Positions 8,466-16,188 of a stretch of 64,000 nucleotides of DNA are shown here, piece after piece. Each line of letters starts with the position of its first letter. The stretch's first letter is position 1. The notes below the pieces were generated by a model. It was not told the DNA's origin and searched no databases. It saw only the letters and a program-made list of their open reading frames with translations. Both the position numbers and the translations under genes were made by a program. Origin of the DNA: Pseudolabrys sp. Root1462 (GTDB lineage: Bacteria > Pseudomonadota > Alphaproteobacteria > Rhizobiales > Xanthobacteraceae); assembly GCF_001426945.1 (NCBI RefSeq), contig NZ_LMFS01000001.1:1391757-1455756 (forward strand). The letters run 5' to 3'.

Positions 8466-8823
8466 CGCGTCCTCGATACGCGCTTCACGCGACGTCACTC
8501 TGGCGCCGCACCCGCGCGCAGCCGCTCGCTGCGGCCGTCTCCCCCGGGCCGGTCTCGTTAGTCTGGACCGACTCCGTGAAGTCATCATATGACTTAGAAT
8601 AAATTTAGGCTACGGCCTGGGGGTGCGTCGCTGGGGGCAACTGGCCGGGCCGGTTGACGGCGCCGGAACACGGCGGGCAGAGGCGGGGGAACGGTGCAAT
8701 CCGCCCGGGGATGCTTAATTGTGCCCCGCGCCATGGCTGTTTTTCTCGCCCGACCTGCGGTAAGGGGACGCGGCTATTGCGTCGCACAAATGTGGCGCGC
8801 CTGTTCACGAGATTGTTAGCCGA
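8466..8823. other. divergent intergenic region korC / HAD gene
   Basis: These 358 bases hold no convincing gene. They must carry the korCAB promoter (leftward) and the HAD-ATP12 promoter (rightward). An AT-rich patch, agaataaattta, follows the palindrome at 8580-8594 and is the most promoter-like stretch. The rest is GC-rich. Confidence 0.6.
8580..8594. promoter_or_regulatory. palindrome AGTCATCATATGACT, candidate operator
   Basis: The arms agtcat and atgact are perfect, with a three-base centre. The palindrome lies 115 bases upstream of the korC ATG, beside an AT-rich patch. It does not match the FNR/FixK consensus TTGAT-N4-ATCAA. The binding protein is unknown. Confidence 0.4.
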
Positions 8824-9537
8824 ATGACGATGAAGCTGATCCTGTTCGATGTCGACGGAACGCTGGTGGACAGCCAGCACATGATCTGCGCCGCCATGAC
8901 GCAGGCCTATGCGGCGCAGGGGCTTGTCTGTCCGGCGCCTGAGGCAGTGCGCGCCATCATCGGCCTGTCGCTGCCGCATGCCTTCCAGCAACTGTCACTG
9001 GGGCAGGATCATCCGATCGACGGTCTGGTCGCCGCCTACAAGGATACGTTCTCGACGATGCGCGCCGCCGGCGTGTGGAAGGCGGCGCTGTATCCCGGCG
9101 CAGCCGCCGCGCTCGCAACCTTGCGGCAGCGCGAGGATGTCGTGCTCGGCATTGCCACCGGCAAGTCGCGCCGCGGCGTTGCGGCGATGGTCGAGCAACA
9201 TGGCTGGGACGATATTTTCGTCACCGTCCAGACGTCCGACACCTCGCCGTCGAAACCGCATCCGGACATGGTGCTGTCGGCAATGCGCGAGACCGGCGTC
9301 ACCCCGGAGAATACGGTGATGATCGGCGATACCGCCTTCGACATGCAGATGGGACGCGCCGCCGGTGCGAACGCCATCGGCGTCGCCTGGGGCTATCACC
9401 CGGTGGCCGATCTGCATGACGCCGGCGCCCATGCCGTGGTCGATGACTTTGCGGCGCTCGATCCGGCGCTGACGCGTCTGTGGTCGGAGACATCGGTTGC
9501 TTCATCGTCCGCCAAGGCGAGGGCCGATCATGCGTGA
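8824..9537 (+). CDS. HAD-family hydrolase (phosphoglycolate phosphatase-like)
   Basis: The 237-residue protein has the HAD motifs in order: motif I DVDGTLVDS (residues 8-16, nucleophile and acid/base Asp), motif II with the IATGKS threonine, motif III lysine in SKPHPDM and motif IV GDTAFDM. A helical cap follows motif I, as in subclass IA (Gph/CbbY type). It probably removes phosphate from a small metabolite such as 2-phosphoglycolate or a sugar phosphate. Its stop overlaps the start of the ATP12 gene by eight bases. This HAD-ATP12 pairing is common in alphaproteobacteria. Confidence 0.88.
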   Translation: MTMKLILFDVDGTLVDSQHMICAAMTQAYAAQGLVCPAPEAVRAIIGLSLPHAFQQLSLGQDHPIDGLVAAYKDTFSTMRAAGVWKAALYPGAAAALATLRQREDVVLGIATGKSRRGVAAMVEQHGWDDIFVTVQTSDTSPSKPHPDMVLSAMRETGVTPENTVMIGDTAFDMQMGRAAGANAIGVAWGYHPVADLHDAGAHAVVDDFAALDPALTRLWSETSVASSSAKARADHA

Positions 9538-10306
9538 TCTGCTCGAGGACATTTTCGAGAACCAACCGGCCGATCCGATGGTGTCGGCGCGGCAGGGTGC
9601 CAAGCAGGCGTTGCGCAAGCGCTTCTACACGGAAGCACAGCGCGGCGAAGCGACGGAAGAAGGCTACCCGTTATTGCTCGATGGCAAGCCGGTGAAGACC
9701 CCGGCACGGCGCACTTTGGCGGCGCCGTCGGCCGCGCTCGCGGATCTGATTGTCAGCGAGTGGGACGCGCAGGCGACCGAGATCGATCCGGCGAGTATGC
9801 CGTTGACGCGGCTCGCCAACGTGGTGATCGACGGCATTGCTCCCGCGCCGCAGCCGGTGATCGACGAGATCGCGAAATATCTCGGCTCCGATCTTGTCTG
9901 TTACCGCGCAGACGAGCCGCAGGGTCTGGTCGCGCGGCAGAATGAATTGTGGGATCCGGTGCTCGATTGGGCGCGCGATGAGCTGGGCGCGCGCTTCGTG
10001 CTGATCGAAGGCATTGTGTTCGCCGAGCAGCCGGCGGAATCGATTGTCGCCGCGCGCAACGCGATCCCCAGCGAGCCGTGGCGGCTCGGCGCGGCGGCGT
10101 CGATCACCAGCATCACCGGGTCGGCGCTGATTGCGCTGGCGCTCAATGCGCGCGCTTTCGACGCCGAACGCTTATGGGCCGCGGCGCATGTCGATGAGGA
10201 CTGGCAGATGACGCAATGGGGCCGCGATGAGATGGCCATCGCGCGCCGCGCTGCGCGTTTTGCCGAATACGAAGCGGCGGCGAGCGTATTGCGGCTGTCG
10301 CCGTAG
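9530..10306 (+). CDS. ATP12 family F1-ATPase assembly chaperone
   Basis: This 258-residue protein starts MRDLLEDIFENQP. The sequence KRFYTEAQ...YPLLLDGKPVKTPARRTLAAPS and the later ISEWDAQ-like helix, LTRLANVVIDG and CYRADEP are hallmarks of ATP12. In mitochondria, ATP12 binds the F1 alpha subunit before hexamer assembly. The bacterial homologs are restricted mainly to alphaproteobacteria, which supports the taxonomic call. The start at 9530 overlaps the HAD stop by eight bases. A weak intrinsic terminator lies about 100 bases downstream. Confidence 0.9.
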   Translation: MRDLLEDIFENQPADPMVSARQGAKQALRKRFYTEAQRGEATEEGYPLLLDGKPVKTPARRTLAAPSAALADLIVSEWDAQATEIDPASMPLTRLANVVIDGIAPAPQPVIDEIAKYLGSDLVCYRADEPQGLVARQNELWDPVLDWARDELGARFVLIEGIVFAEQPAESIVAARNAIPSEPWRLGAAASITSITGSALIALALNARAFDAERLWAAAHVDEDWQMTQWGRDEMAIARRAARFAEYEAAASVLRLSP

Positions 10307-10621
10307 CGCGTCGTTCCGGTCGGGTGCCAGATACCGTATGCGCGTTATTGATACTATAAATATCGTCGATTTATCGAGCCGATAATCTCGTGCGGAATTG
10401 GCATTTTGCCGCGCTCTGCGGCTTGTTTAATATTTCCATCGCGGCGATGGATTACAAGAATTCACTCAAATACAACCTAGATTAGTGGTGTCATTAAACC
10501 GTCGTTAAGTCGGCGAGCAGTATGTTTTTATTCACGCGTAAGTTGATCATTCGATCGAAATGGGGGTGTTGGCGCGGTGCGCGCGCCATAGGTGCGTGCC
10601 TGAATGTCGGAGTGTTTTCCA
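10307..10621. other. AT-rich intergenic region before DUF2336 gene
   Basis: These 315 bases are distinctly AT-rich compared with the rest of the window. They contain a candidate terminator at 10408-10430, a hairpin ccatcg-cgg-cgatgg at 10436-10450, and long A/T runs up to 10560 that probably hold the promoter of the DUF2336 gene. No open frame is convincing. Confidence 0.55.
10408..10430 (+). terminator. candidate intrinsic terminator of HAD-ATP12 transcript
   Basis: A five-base-pair GC stem (gccgc/gcggc, loop gctct) is followed by ttgtttaa. The stem is short, so confidence is limited. Confidence 0.45.
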
Positions 10622-11734
10622 ATGTCTTTAATGGCCAATTCCCTTCTCGGAGACCTTGAGGACGCGCTCACCACCGGGACACCGGAGCGACGGACCGAAA
10701 CCCTGCGGCGTGTCACCGATCTGTTTCTTGGCCAAGCCGATAGGCTCAACGACGAGCAGGTTCGGGTTTTCGACGACGTGCTCGTTCACCTGATCATGCG
10801 TGTCGAGACCAGAGCGCTGGTTCGGCTCGGCGGCCAGATGGCGCATATTGAGAACGCGCCGCTGGAAATGATCCGAAATCTGACCCGTCACGACGAGATC
10901 GCGGTTGCTGGACCGGTGCTGACGCATTCGCCACGGCTCGGCGACGCCGATCTGATCGACGTCGCCAGATCGCGCGACCAGGACTATCTGCTCGCCATCT
11001 CTCACCGGACCGCGCTGTCGGAAGATCTTACCGACGTTCTGCTCAAGCGAGGGCAGGTCGCCGTTGCCCATGCGCTGGCGCAGAACCGTGGCGCGCGCTT
11101 CTCCGAGGATGGCTTTGCCGATCTCGTCAGGCGTGCGGAAGGCGACGACTCGCTCGCTGAATGGGTCGGGAAGCGCCTCGACATCCCGCTCAATCTGCTG
11201 CGCCGCCTACTGGCCCAGGCGACTGCGATCGTGCGCTCCAAGCTTCTTGCAGCCGCACCGCCGGAACGGCGCGCCGATATTCAGTTGGCGTTGGACGAGA
11301 TCGCCAGTCGCATTACACTCGAGGCCGAGAGGCCGCGCGACTACACTGCGGCCAACGGCGCGGTGTTCGAGCTCAATCGCCAGGGGCAATTGACCGAAGC
11401 TGCCTTGCTCGGTTTCGCCAACGACCAGCGTCAGGACGAAGTTGTCGCGACCCTTGCCTTGTTCTGTGGCGTCTCCACCGAGATCATCGAGAAGCTCATG
11501 CAGGGCGTCAGCGCCGAAGGCCTCATTGTCGCCTGCAAGGCGTCCAAGCTGAGTTGGCCGACTGTGGCTGCCATTCTAAATGTACGCTTCAGCCACCATG
11601 CGCTTACCGACGGAGAATTGGCCGAAGCCAAGACCTCGTTCCTGCGCATTTCGCAGAGCGTAGCGCAGCGGACGCTCCGTTTCATGAAGGTGCGTGACGT
11701 CACAGGCGCGATGCCGGGCGCCGCGGCCAATTAG
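10622..11734 (+). CDS. DUF2336 domain-containing protein
   Basis: The 370-residue, largely alpha-helical protein has the DUF2336 pattern: HEAT-like repeats with VTDLFLGQADRL, DDVLVHLIMRVETRALVRLGGQMA, VLTHSPRLGDADLIDVARSRDQDYLLAISHR and LTDVLLKRG. The family is nearly confined to alphaproteobacteria and its function is unknown. The ATG at 10622 has GGAG nine bases upstream. A further ATG at 10604 is possible. The gene is monocistronic: an AT-rich leader precedes it and a strong hairpin follows it. Confidence 0.85.
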   Translation: MSLMANSLLGDLEDALTTGTPERRTETLRRVTDLFLGQADRLNDEQVRVFDDVLVHLIMRVETRALVRLGGQMAHIENAPLEMIRNLTRHDEIAVAGPVLTHSPRLGDADLIDVARSRDQDYLLAISHRTALSEDLTDVLLKRGQVAVAHALAQNRGARFSEDGFADLVRRAEGDDSLAEWVGKRLDIPLNLLRRLLAQATAIVRSKLLAAAPPERRADIQLALDEIASRITLEAERPRDYTAANGAVFELNRQGQLTEAALLGFANDQRQDEVVATLALFCGVSTEIIEKLMQGVSAEGLIVACKASKLSWPTVAAILNVRFSHHALTDGELAEAKTSFLRISQSVAQRTLRFMKVRDVTGAMPGAAAN

Positions 11735-11736
11735 AA

Positions 11737-11765
11737 AAGGGCGGATGCTCATCGCATCCGCCCTT
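11737..11765. terminator. bidirectional terminator, 12-bp stem
   Basis: The arms aagggcggatgc and gcatccgccctt are perfect, with a five-base loop. On the minus strand the stem is followed by ttttctaa, so it best serves the DoxX gene. On the plus strand it lies three bases after the DUF2336 stop. Confidence 0.85.
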
Positions 11766-11788
11766 CGTCGTCGTCACTCAATCAGCGA

Positions 11789-12271
11789 TTAGAACTCGCG
11801 GGCGATTGCCGCATCGACCGAGTAGCGGCCGCCGCCGCGCAGCACGAAGGACAGCGCGACGATGCCCCACAGCAGCGGGTATTCGTAGCCGCCATCGGTC
11901 CAGAAGTAGCCGGCGGGCAGATGCACGGTGACGACCGCCACCGCCATCAGGCCGGTCACCAGCGCCGCCACCGGACGGGTGAGGAAGCCCGCGGCGAGAA
12001 AGAGACCGCCGAAGAATTCGATCACGCCGGCGACCAGCGCCAGCGAGGCCGGCAGGCCGAGCTTGGCGGCAAAGAATTGGCCGGTGGCTTCGACGCCGTA
12101 GCCGCCGAAAGCGCCGAACAGCTTCTGCGCGCCGTGCGGCACCAGCGCGAGGCCGGCCGCGATGCGGACCAGCGGCTCGCCGAGCGGGGCGAGGGCGCTG
12201 GTAACGGGGGCCAGCGCCGGGATGATCGGGCGGACGGTCGAGGGAGTGTTGGAATAGGTCGCGGTGGTCAT
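11789..12271 (-). CDS. DoxX family membrane protein
   Basis: This 160-residue integral membrane protein has four hydrophobic helices. The DoxX signatures are visible: PLVRIAAGLALVPHGAQKLFGAFGGYG, followed by ALVAGVIEFFGGLFLAAGFLTRPVAALV. Related proteins (DoxX/YphA/CrcA-like) take part in quinone or thiol redox balance in some organisms, and the precise reaction is unknown here. It is transcribed divergently from a LysR regulator across an inverted repeat, so it is the likely target of that regulator. Confidence 0.85.
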   Translation of the reverse strand: MTTATYSNTPSTVRPIIPALAPVTSALAPLGEPLVRIAAGLALVPHGAQKLFGAFGGYGVEATGQFFAAKLGLPASLALVAGVIEFFGGLFLAAGFLTRPVAALVTGLMAVAVVTVHLPAGYFWTDGGYEYPLLWGIVALSFVLRGGGRYSVDAAIAREF

Positions 12272-12344
12272 GGTCGCCTCCAGCAGGGTTTGAATTCGTG
12301 GGGCCGGGGCGGTGATCCGCCCGGTTCATGGCGAGAGATCTAGG

Positions 12345-12401
12345 CCATATATCGAAATGCAACAATCCGTGTTATTGGAACAAGACTGTTGCGATATATG
12401 G
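12345..12401. promoter_or_regulatory. inverted repeat between doxX and LysR gene, candidate LysR operator
   Basis: Perfect 10-base arms ccatatatcg (12345-12354) and cgatatatgg (12392-12401) are separated by 37 bases. Nested tgcaaca/tgttgcg elements sit just inside. The right arm ends eight bases before the LysR ATG. The spacing suits two LysR dimers bridging the divergent promoters. Confidence 0.6.
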
Positions 12402-12408
12402 GACAATC

Positions 12409-13314
12409 ATGGACCGCCTCGCTGCACTCGAAGCCTTCGCCAAGGTCGCGGAAACACAGTCCTTTTCGGAGGCCGCCCGGCGGCTGCGCTCGTCGAAATC
12501 GGCCGTCAGCCGTCATGTCGCGGCGCTGGAGGCCGATCTCGGCGCCCGGCTACTCCACCGCACCACGCGCTCCCTGACCCTGACCGAGGCCGGCCGCAGC
12601 TATTACGAGCGCGCCAGCCGCATCCTCGCCGACCTCCAGGAGGCCAATGCCTCGGTCACTCAGTTGCAGGCCGCGCCGCGCGGCCGTCTGCGCGTCAACG
12701 CGCCGATGAGCTTCGGCTTCCTGCATCTCGCCGCGGCGCTCGGCGATTTCCTCAGCCTCTATCCGGAAGTCGAACTCGACGTCACCCTGACCGATCGCTT
12801 CGTCGATCTGGTCGACGAGGGCGTGGATGTCGCGGTGCGCATCGGCAGCCTCACCGATTCAAGCCTGGTGGCCCGGCGGCTCGCCGTGATCCGCCGCGTA
12901 CTCTGCGCCAGCCCGGATTACCTGAAAGCGCGTGGCGTTCCGAAAACGCCCGACGACCTCAAGTCGCATGACTGTCTGAGCAACACCAACATCACCATCA
13001 CGCGCGAATGGCGCTTCATTCACCCCGACGGCACACCATGGCCGGTCGAAGTCAATGGCCGCATGAGCGCCAACAATGGCGACATGCTGCGCGTTGCGGC
13101 GCTGCGCGGTCATGGCTTCGTGCATCTGCCGACATTCATCGTCGGCGAAGATCTCAAGGCGAGCACGCTGGTCAGCGTGCTCGAGCCTTACATCAGCCAG
13201 GACCTGACCCTGAACGCGGTCTATCCGACGGCGCGGCATCTGTCGCCGAAGGTGCGCGCCTTCGTCGATTTCCTGTCACAGCGCTTCGGGCCGAAACCGT
13301 ATTGGGATGAATGA
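12409..13314 (+). CDS. LysR family transcriptional regulator
   Basis: The 301-residue regulator starts MDRLAALEAFAKVAETQSFSEAARR. The winged helix-turn-helix (SSKSAVSRHVAALEADLGARLLHRTTRS) occupies about residues 15-60, followed by the periplasmic-binding-like effector domain. The pattern GRLRVNAPMSFGFLHLAAALGDFL is that of the large DsdC/AaeR-like subgroup that controls a divergent neighbour. The ATG at 12409 was chosen because it places the HTH at the usual distance from the N-terminus. The likely target is the adjacent DoxX gene plus autoregulation. The effector is unknown. Confidence 0.88.
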   Translation: MDRLAALEAFAKVAETQSFSEAARRLRSSKSAVSRHVAALEADLGARLLHRTTRSLTLTEAGRSYYERASRILADLQEANASVTQLQAAPRGRLRVNAPMSFGFLHLAAALGDFLSLYPEVELDVTLTDRFVDLVDEGVDVAVRIGSLTDSSLVARRLAVIRRVLCASPDYLKARGVPKTPDDLKSHDCLSNTNITITREWRFIHPDGTPWPVEVNGRMSANNGDMLRVAALRGHGFVHLPTFIVGEDLKASTLVSVLEPYISQDLTLNAVYPTARHLSPKVRAFVDFLSQRFGPKPYWDE

Positions 13315-13356
13315 TGTCTTTCGCCGCTCCCCCGTGTACGGGAGAGGCGGAAACAT

Positions 13357-13891
<535 letters not shown>

Positions 13892-13894
13892 TGC

Positions 13895-14040
13895 CTTGCA
13901 CGTTCTCTTCCATCCGGACTTTAACCGTCGGCTCCGGAGTCGCACCGGATCTGCTGACCCTGCCGCTGGCAGGCGCTCGCGGGCTTGGGAGAAACTCCCT
14001 TACCGCCGGTGGGGACTTTCACCCCGCCCTGAGAACTGTC
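13895..14040 (-). ncRNA. FMN riboswitch (RFN element)
   Basis: On the minus strand the conserved RFN blocks occur in order: ttctcagggcggggtgaaag, then ccccaccggcggta, a variable arm (cctgccagcggcagg), cagcagatccggtgcgactc, cggagccgacggttaaagtc, and the closing cggatggaagagaacg. The closing helix pairs ttctc with gagaa. It leads directly into ribH. FMN binding normally lowers expression of riboflavin genes. Confidence 0.95.
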
Positions 14041-14132
14041 GCGGCCATCTATTGGCATGAGACCCGGGCCTGTCAATCGAGGCCGGGCACCGTCGACCTG
14101 TGATACCCTGCGCGCATGGCACGGGGGCCCGC

Positions 14133-15107
14133 ATGAAAATCACGCTCGATCTGTCCAAGCTGGTCGAGGACGGCAAGCTGACGGCGGAGGAGGCGGCGCG
14201 GCTCAAGGAGCTGGCGGCGCACGAGACCGGTTCGCTGGCCGTCAACATTCTCATCGGCTTCGGCGTCGTTTCGATCGCCGCCGGCGCGGTGGCGCTGCTG
14301 CCGTCGGCGCCGACCGTCATCGCCGTCGGTCTCGTCATGTTCGCGCTCGGCCTTGCGGTGGTGCTCAACAACGTCACGCAGTGGGCGGTGTTCGGCCAAA
14401 TCTGCCTGGTCACCGGCGCGCTGATGTTCTCCGGCGGCGTCATCGGCCAGGCGGAAGGCTCGGTGGCATCAATGCTGATTGTCACCGCGGCGCTGGCAGC
14501 AGCCGCGATCGCCGCGCGCTCCAGCCTGCTCGCCGCGCTCGCCGTGATCGCGCTGTCGGCGACGCTCGGCGCGCGCACCGGCTACGAGCATGCAACTTAT
14601 TCCCTGGCCATCTTCGAGCCGAGCCTCACCATCGTGTTGTTCTCGGCGCTGGCGACGTTCGCTTATTGGGGCTCGCTGCGCCTCAGGGCGGATTACGAGC
14701 GGCTCGCCATCATGGTGGCGCGTACCTCGATCCTGCTCGTCAATTTCGGCTTCTGGGTCGGCTCGCTGTGGGGCGATCCGCTGTTCCTGCTGCGCGGCTT
14801 CAAGGATCACAACCCGATCGAGATGATGAGCAACATCGTCATCCCGGCGTATGTATTCAGCATCGGCTGGGCGGTGGTGCTGATCGGCGCGGCGATGTGG
14901 GCGGTGACGGTGAACCGGCGCTGGCTCATCAACACCGCCGCCGCCTTCGGCGCCATCCATTTCTATACGCAGTGGTTCGAGCGCCTCGGCGCCACGCCGG
15001 TGTCGGTGCTGCTCGGCGGCGTCTTGATGCTGGCCATCGCCTTCGGCCTGTGGACCTTCAACAAGCACATGCGCGCCATTCCGGAAAAGGAAAAGGCCGC
15101 CGCGTGA
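14133..15107 (+). CDS. DUF2157 domain-containing membrane protein
   Basis: The 324-residue protein has a soluble N-terminal helix pair (LSKLVEDGKLTAEEAARLKELAA, the DUF2157 start) followed by about eight hydrophobic helices. Family members are uncharacterised multi-helix membrane proteins. The ATG at 14133 was chosen over one at 14100 because it starts directly at the conserved domain. It is divergent from the riboswitch-ribH unit and convergent with a DUF4260 gene. Confidence 0.78.
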   Translation: MKITLDLSKLVEDGKLTAEEAARLKELAAHETGSLAVNILIGFGVVSIAAGAVALLPSAPTVIAVGLVMFALGLAVVLNNVTQWAVFGQICLVTGALMFSGGVIGQAEGSVASMLIVTAALAAAAIAARSSLLAALAVIALSATLGARTGYEHATYSLAIFEPSLTIVLFSALATFAYWGSLRLRADYERLAIMVARTSILLVNFGFWVGSLWGDPLFLLRGFKDHNPIEMMSNIVIPAYVFSIGWAVVLIGAAMWAVTVNRRWLINTAAAFGAIHFYTQWFERLGATPVSVLLGGVLMLAIAFGLWTFNKHMRAIPEKEKAAA

Positions 15108-15127
15108 CGCGGGGCTGAAGGCTGCAC

Positions 15128-15535
15128 TCACTCGGGCGCTTGCGAAGACCTGGCGTCTCGACCGATGCGGCCGAGGTGGGTGAGGCCGAAGCCGGCCGCA
15201 TATTTGAGGCCGTAGCCGAGCAGCCGATCGAAGCCGATATGCGCGGCCCAGATCAGCGCCAGCGCCGTGATCAATTTATCGGCGGCAAAGAAACCGGCGA
15301 CGCCAAGCGCCGCCGGTCCAATGAGCGTATGCGCGCAATTATAGGCAATAGCCCCGGCGCGCGGGCCGGCGAGATAGCCGAGGAAGCTGAGATCGGGCGC
15401 CAGAAAGAGCACGGCGAAGAGCCACCATGACTCACCGGTTGCGCGGTAAAGCACAGCCGCCACGATGAGCACCGCGGCGCCTTCCGCGCGCAGCAGCAGG
15501 CGCGGCACGCCGCTGACCATACCTGTCACGCCCAT
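15128..15535 (-). CDS. DUF4260 family membrane protein
   Basis: The 135-residue protein has four membrane helices and the DUF4260 pattern: LLLRAEGAAVLIVAAVLYRATGESWW, LAPDLSFLGYLAGPRAGAIAYN, HTLIGPAALG and WAAHIGFDRLLGYGLKYA. Function is unknown. A TTG at 15553 overlaps the dps stop, and I prefer the ATG at 15535 because a GGGGA lies just upstream. It follows dps on the same strand and may be read through from it. Confidence 0.8.
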   Translation of the reverse strand: MGVTGMVSGVPRLLLRAEGAAVLIVAAVLYRATGESWWLFAVLFLAPDLSFLGYLAGPRAGAIAYNCAHTLIGPAALGVAGFFAADKLITALALIWAAHIGFDRLLGYGLKYAAGFGLTHLGRIGRDARSSQAPE

Positions 15536-15549
15536 CGTCCCCGCCGGCC

Positions 15550-16065
15550 TCAATGCCCGTCGGGCGAGCCCCTGCGGCCGATTTCGTACAGGAACCAGAC
15601 GCGCTTTTCGGCGGCGTCGATATAGTTCTCCAGCAGGCTCGCGGTGGCGACGTCTTCATGTTCGTCGCACAGGCCGTGCGCCTCGCGCATCGCCTTGACG
15701 ACGGCTTGATTGTCCTCGCGCAATTCGGCCAGCATGTCTTCCGGCGACACATAAGGCGCGTCGTTGTCGGCAATGCGCGTCTTCTTGGCGATGTCGCCGA
15801 TCGAGCGCAGAGTGTTGCCGCCGATCTTGCGCACGCGCTCGGCGAGTTCGTCGGTGGTGGCGAAAATTTCCGCGGCCTGCTCGTCGAGCAGCAGGTGATA
15901 GTCGCGGAAATGCGGGCCGCTGATGTGCCAGTGGAAGTTCTTGGTCTTCACATAGAGCGCGAAGGAGTCGGCGAGGATCGCATTGATGGCGCCGGAGATG
16001 TCCTTGCGGGCGTTGTCGCCGAGATCGCTCGGGGTTTTCAGGCGCGGAGTGGTGGGAGGAGCCAT
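15550..16065 (-). CDS. dps: Dps family DNA-binding ferritin-like protein
   Basis: This 171-residue protein forms a dodecamer that oxidises Fe(II) with hydrogen peroxide and stores iron while protecting DNA. The intersubunit ferroxidase residues are visible: His45 in NFHW, His57, Asp61 and Glu65 in DYHLLLDEQAAE. The N-terminal tail (PPTTPRLKTPSDLGDNARKD) has few basic residues, so DNA binding may be weak. The ATG at 16065 follows aagga. Upstream lie an AT-rich patch and a small palindrome ggaacctcgaaagttcc (16116-16132) that may be regulatory. Confidence 0.9.
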   Translation of the reverse strand: MAPPTTPRLKTPSDLGDNARKDISGAINAILADSFALYVKTKNFHWHISGPHFRDYHLLLDEQAAEIFATTDELAERVRKIGGNTLRSIGDIAKKTRIADNDAPYVSPEDMLAELREDNQAVVKAMREAHGLCDEHEDVATASLLENYIDAAEKRVWFLYEIGRRGSPDGH

Positions 16066-16188
16066 GACGCAGATCCTTATGTTTTTTCGGACTGGAACCA
16101 CGGCGATAATAGTCCGGAACCTCGAAAGTTCCATGACCACTTGGGACTGGCTGCTACCGCCTTATGGCTGGTCGCCCTATACGCAAGG

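Noticed and set aside
6705-8561. A 618-codon plus-strand frame opposite korC
   Set aside because: Antisense to a gene with clear FAD, NADP and Fe-S motifs; no domain of its own.
10307-10621. AT-rich island as a horizontally acquired fragment
   Set aside because: It is only about 300 bases, has no gene or repeat ends, and fits a promoter/terminator region.
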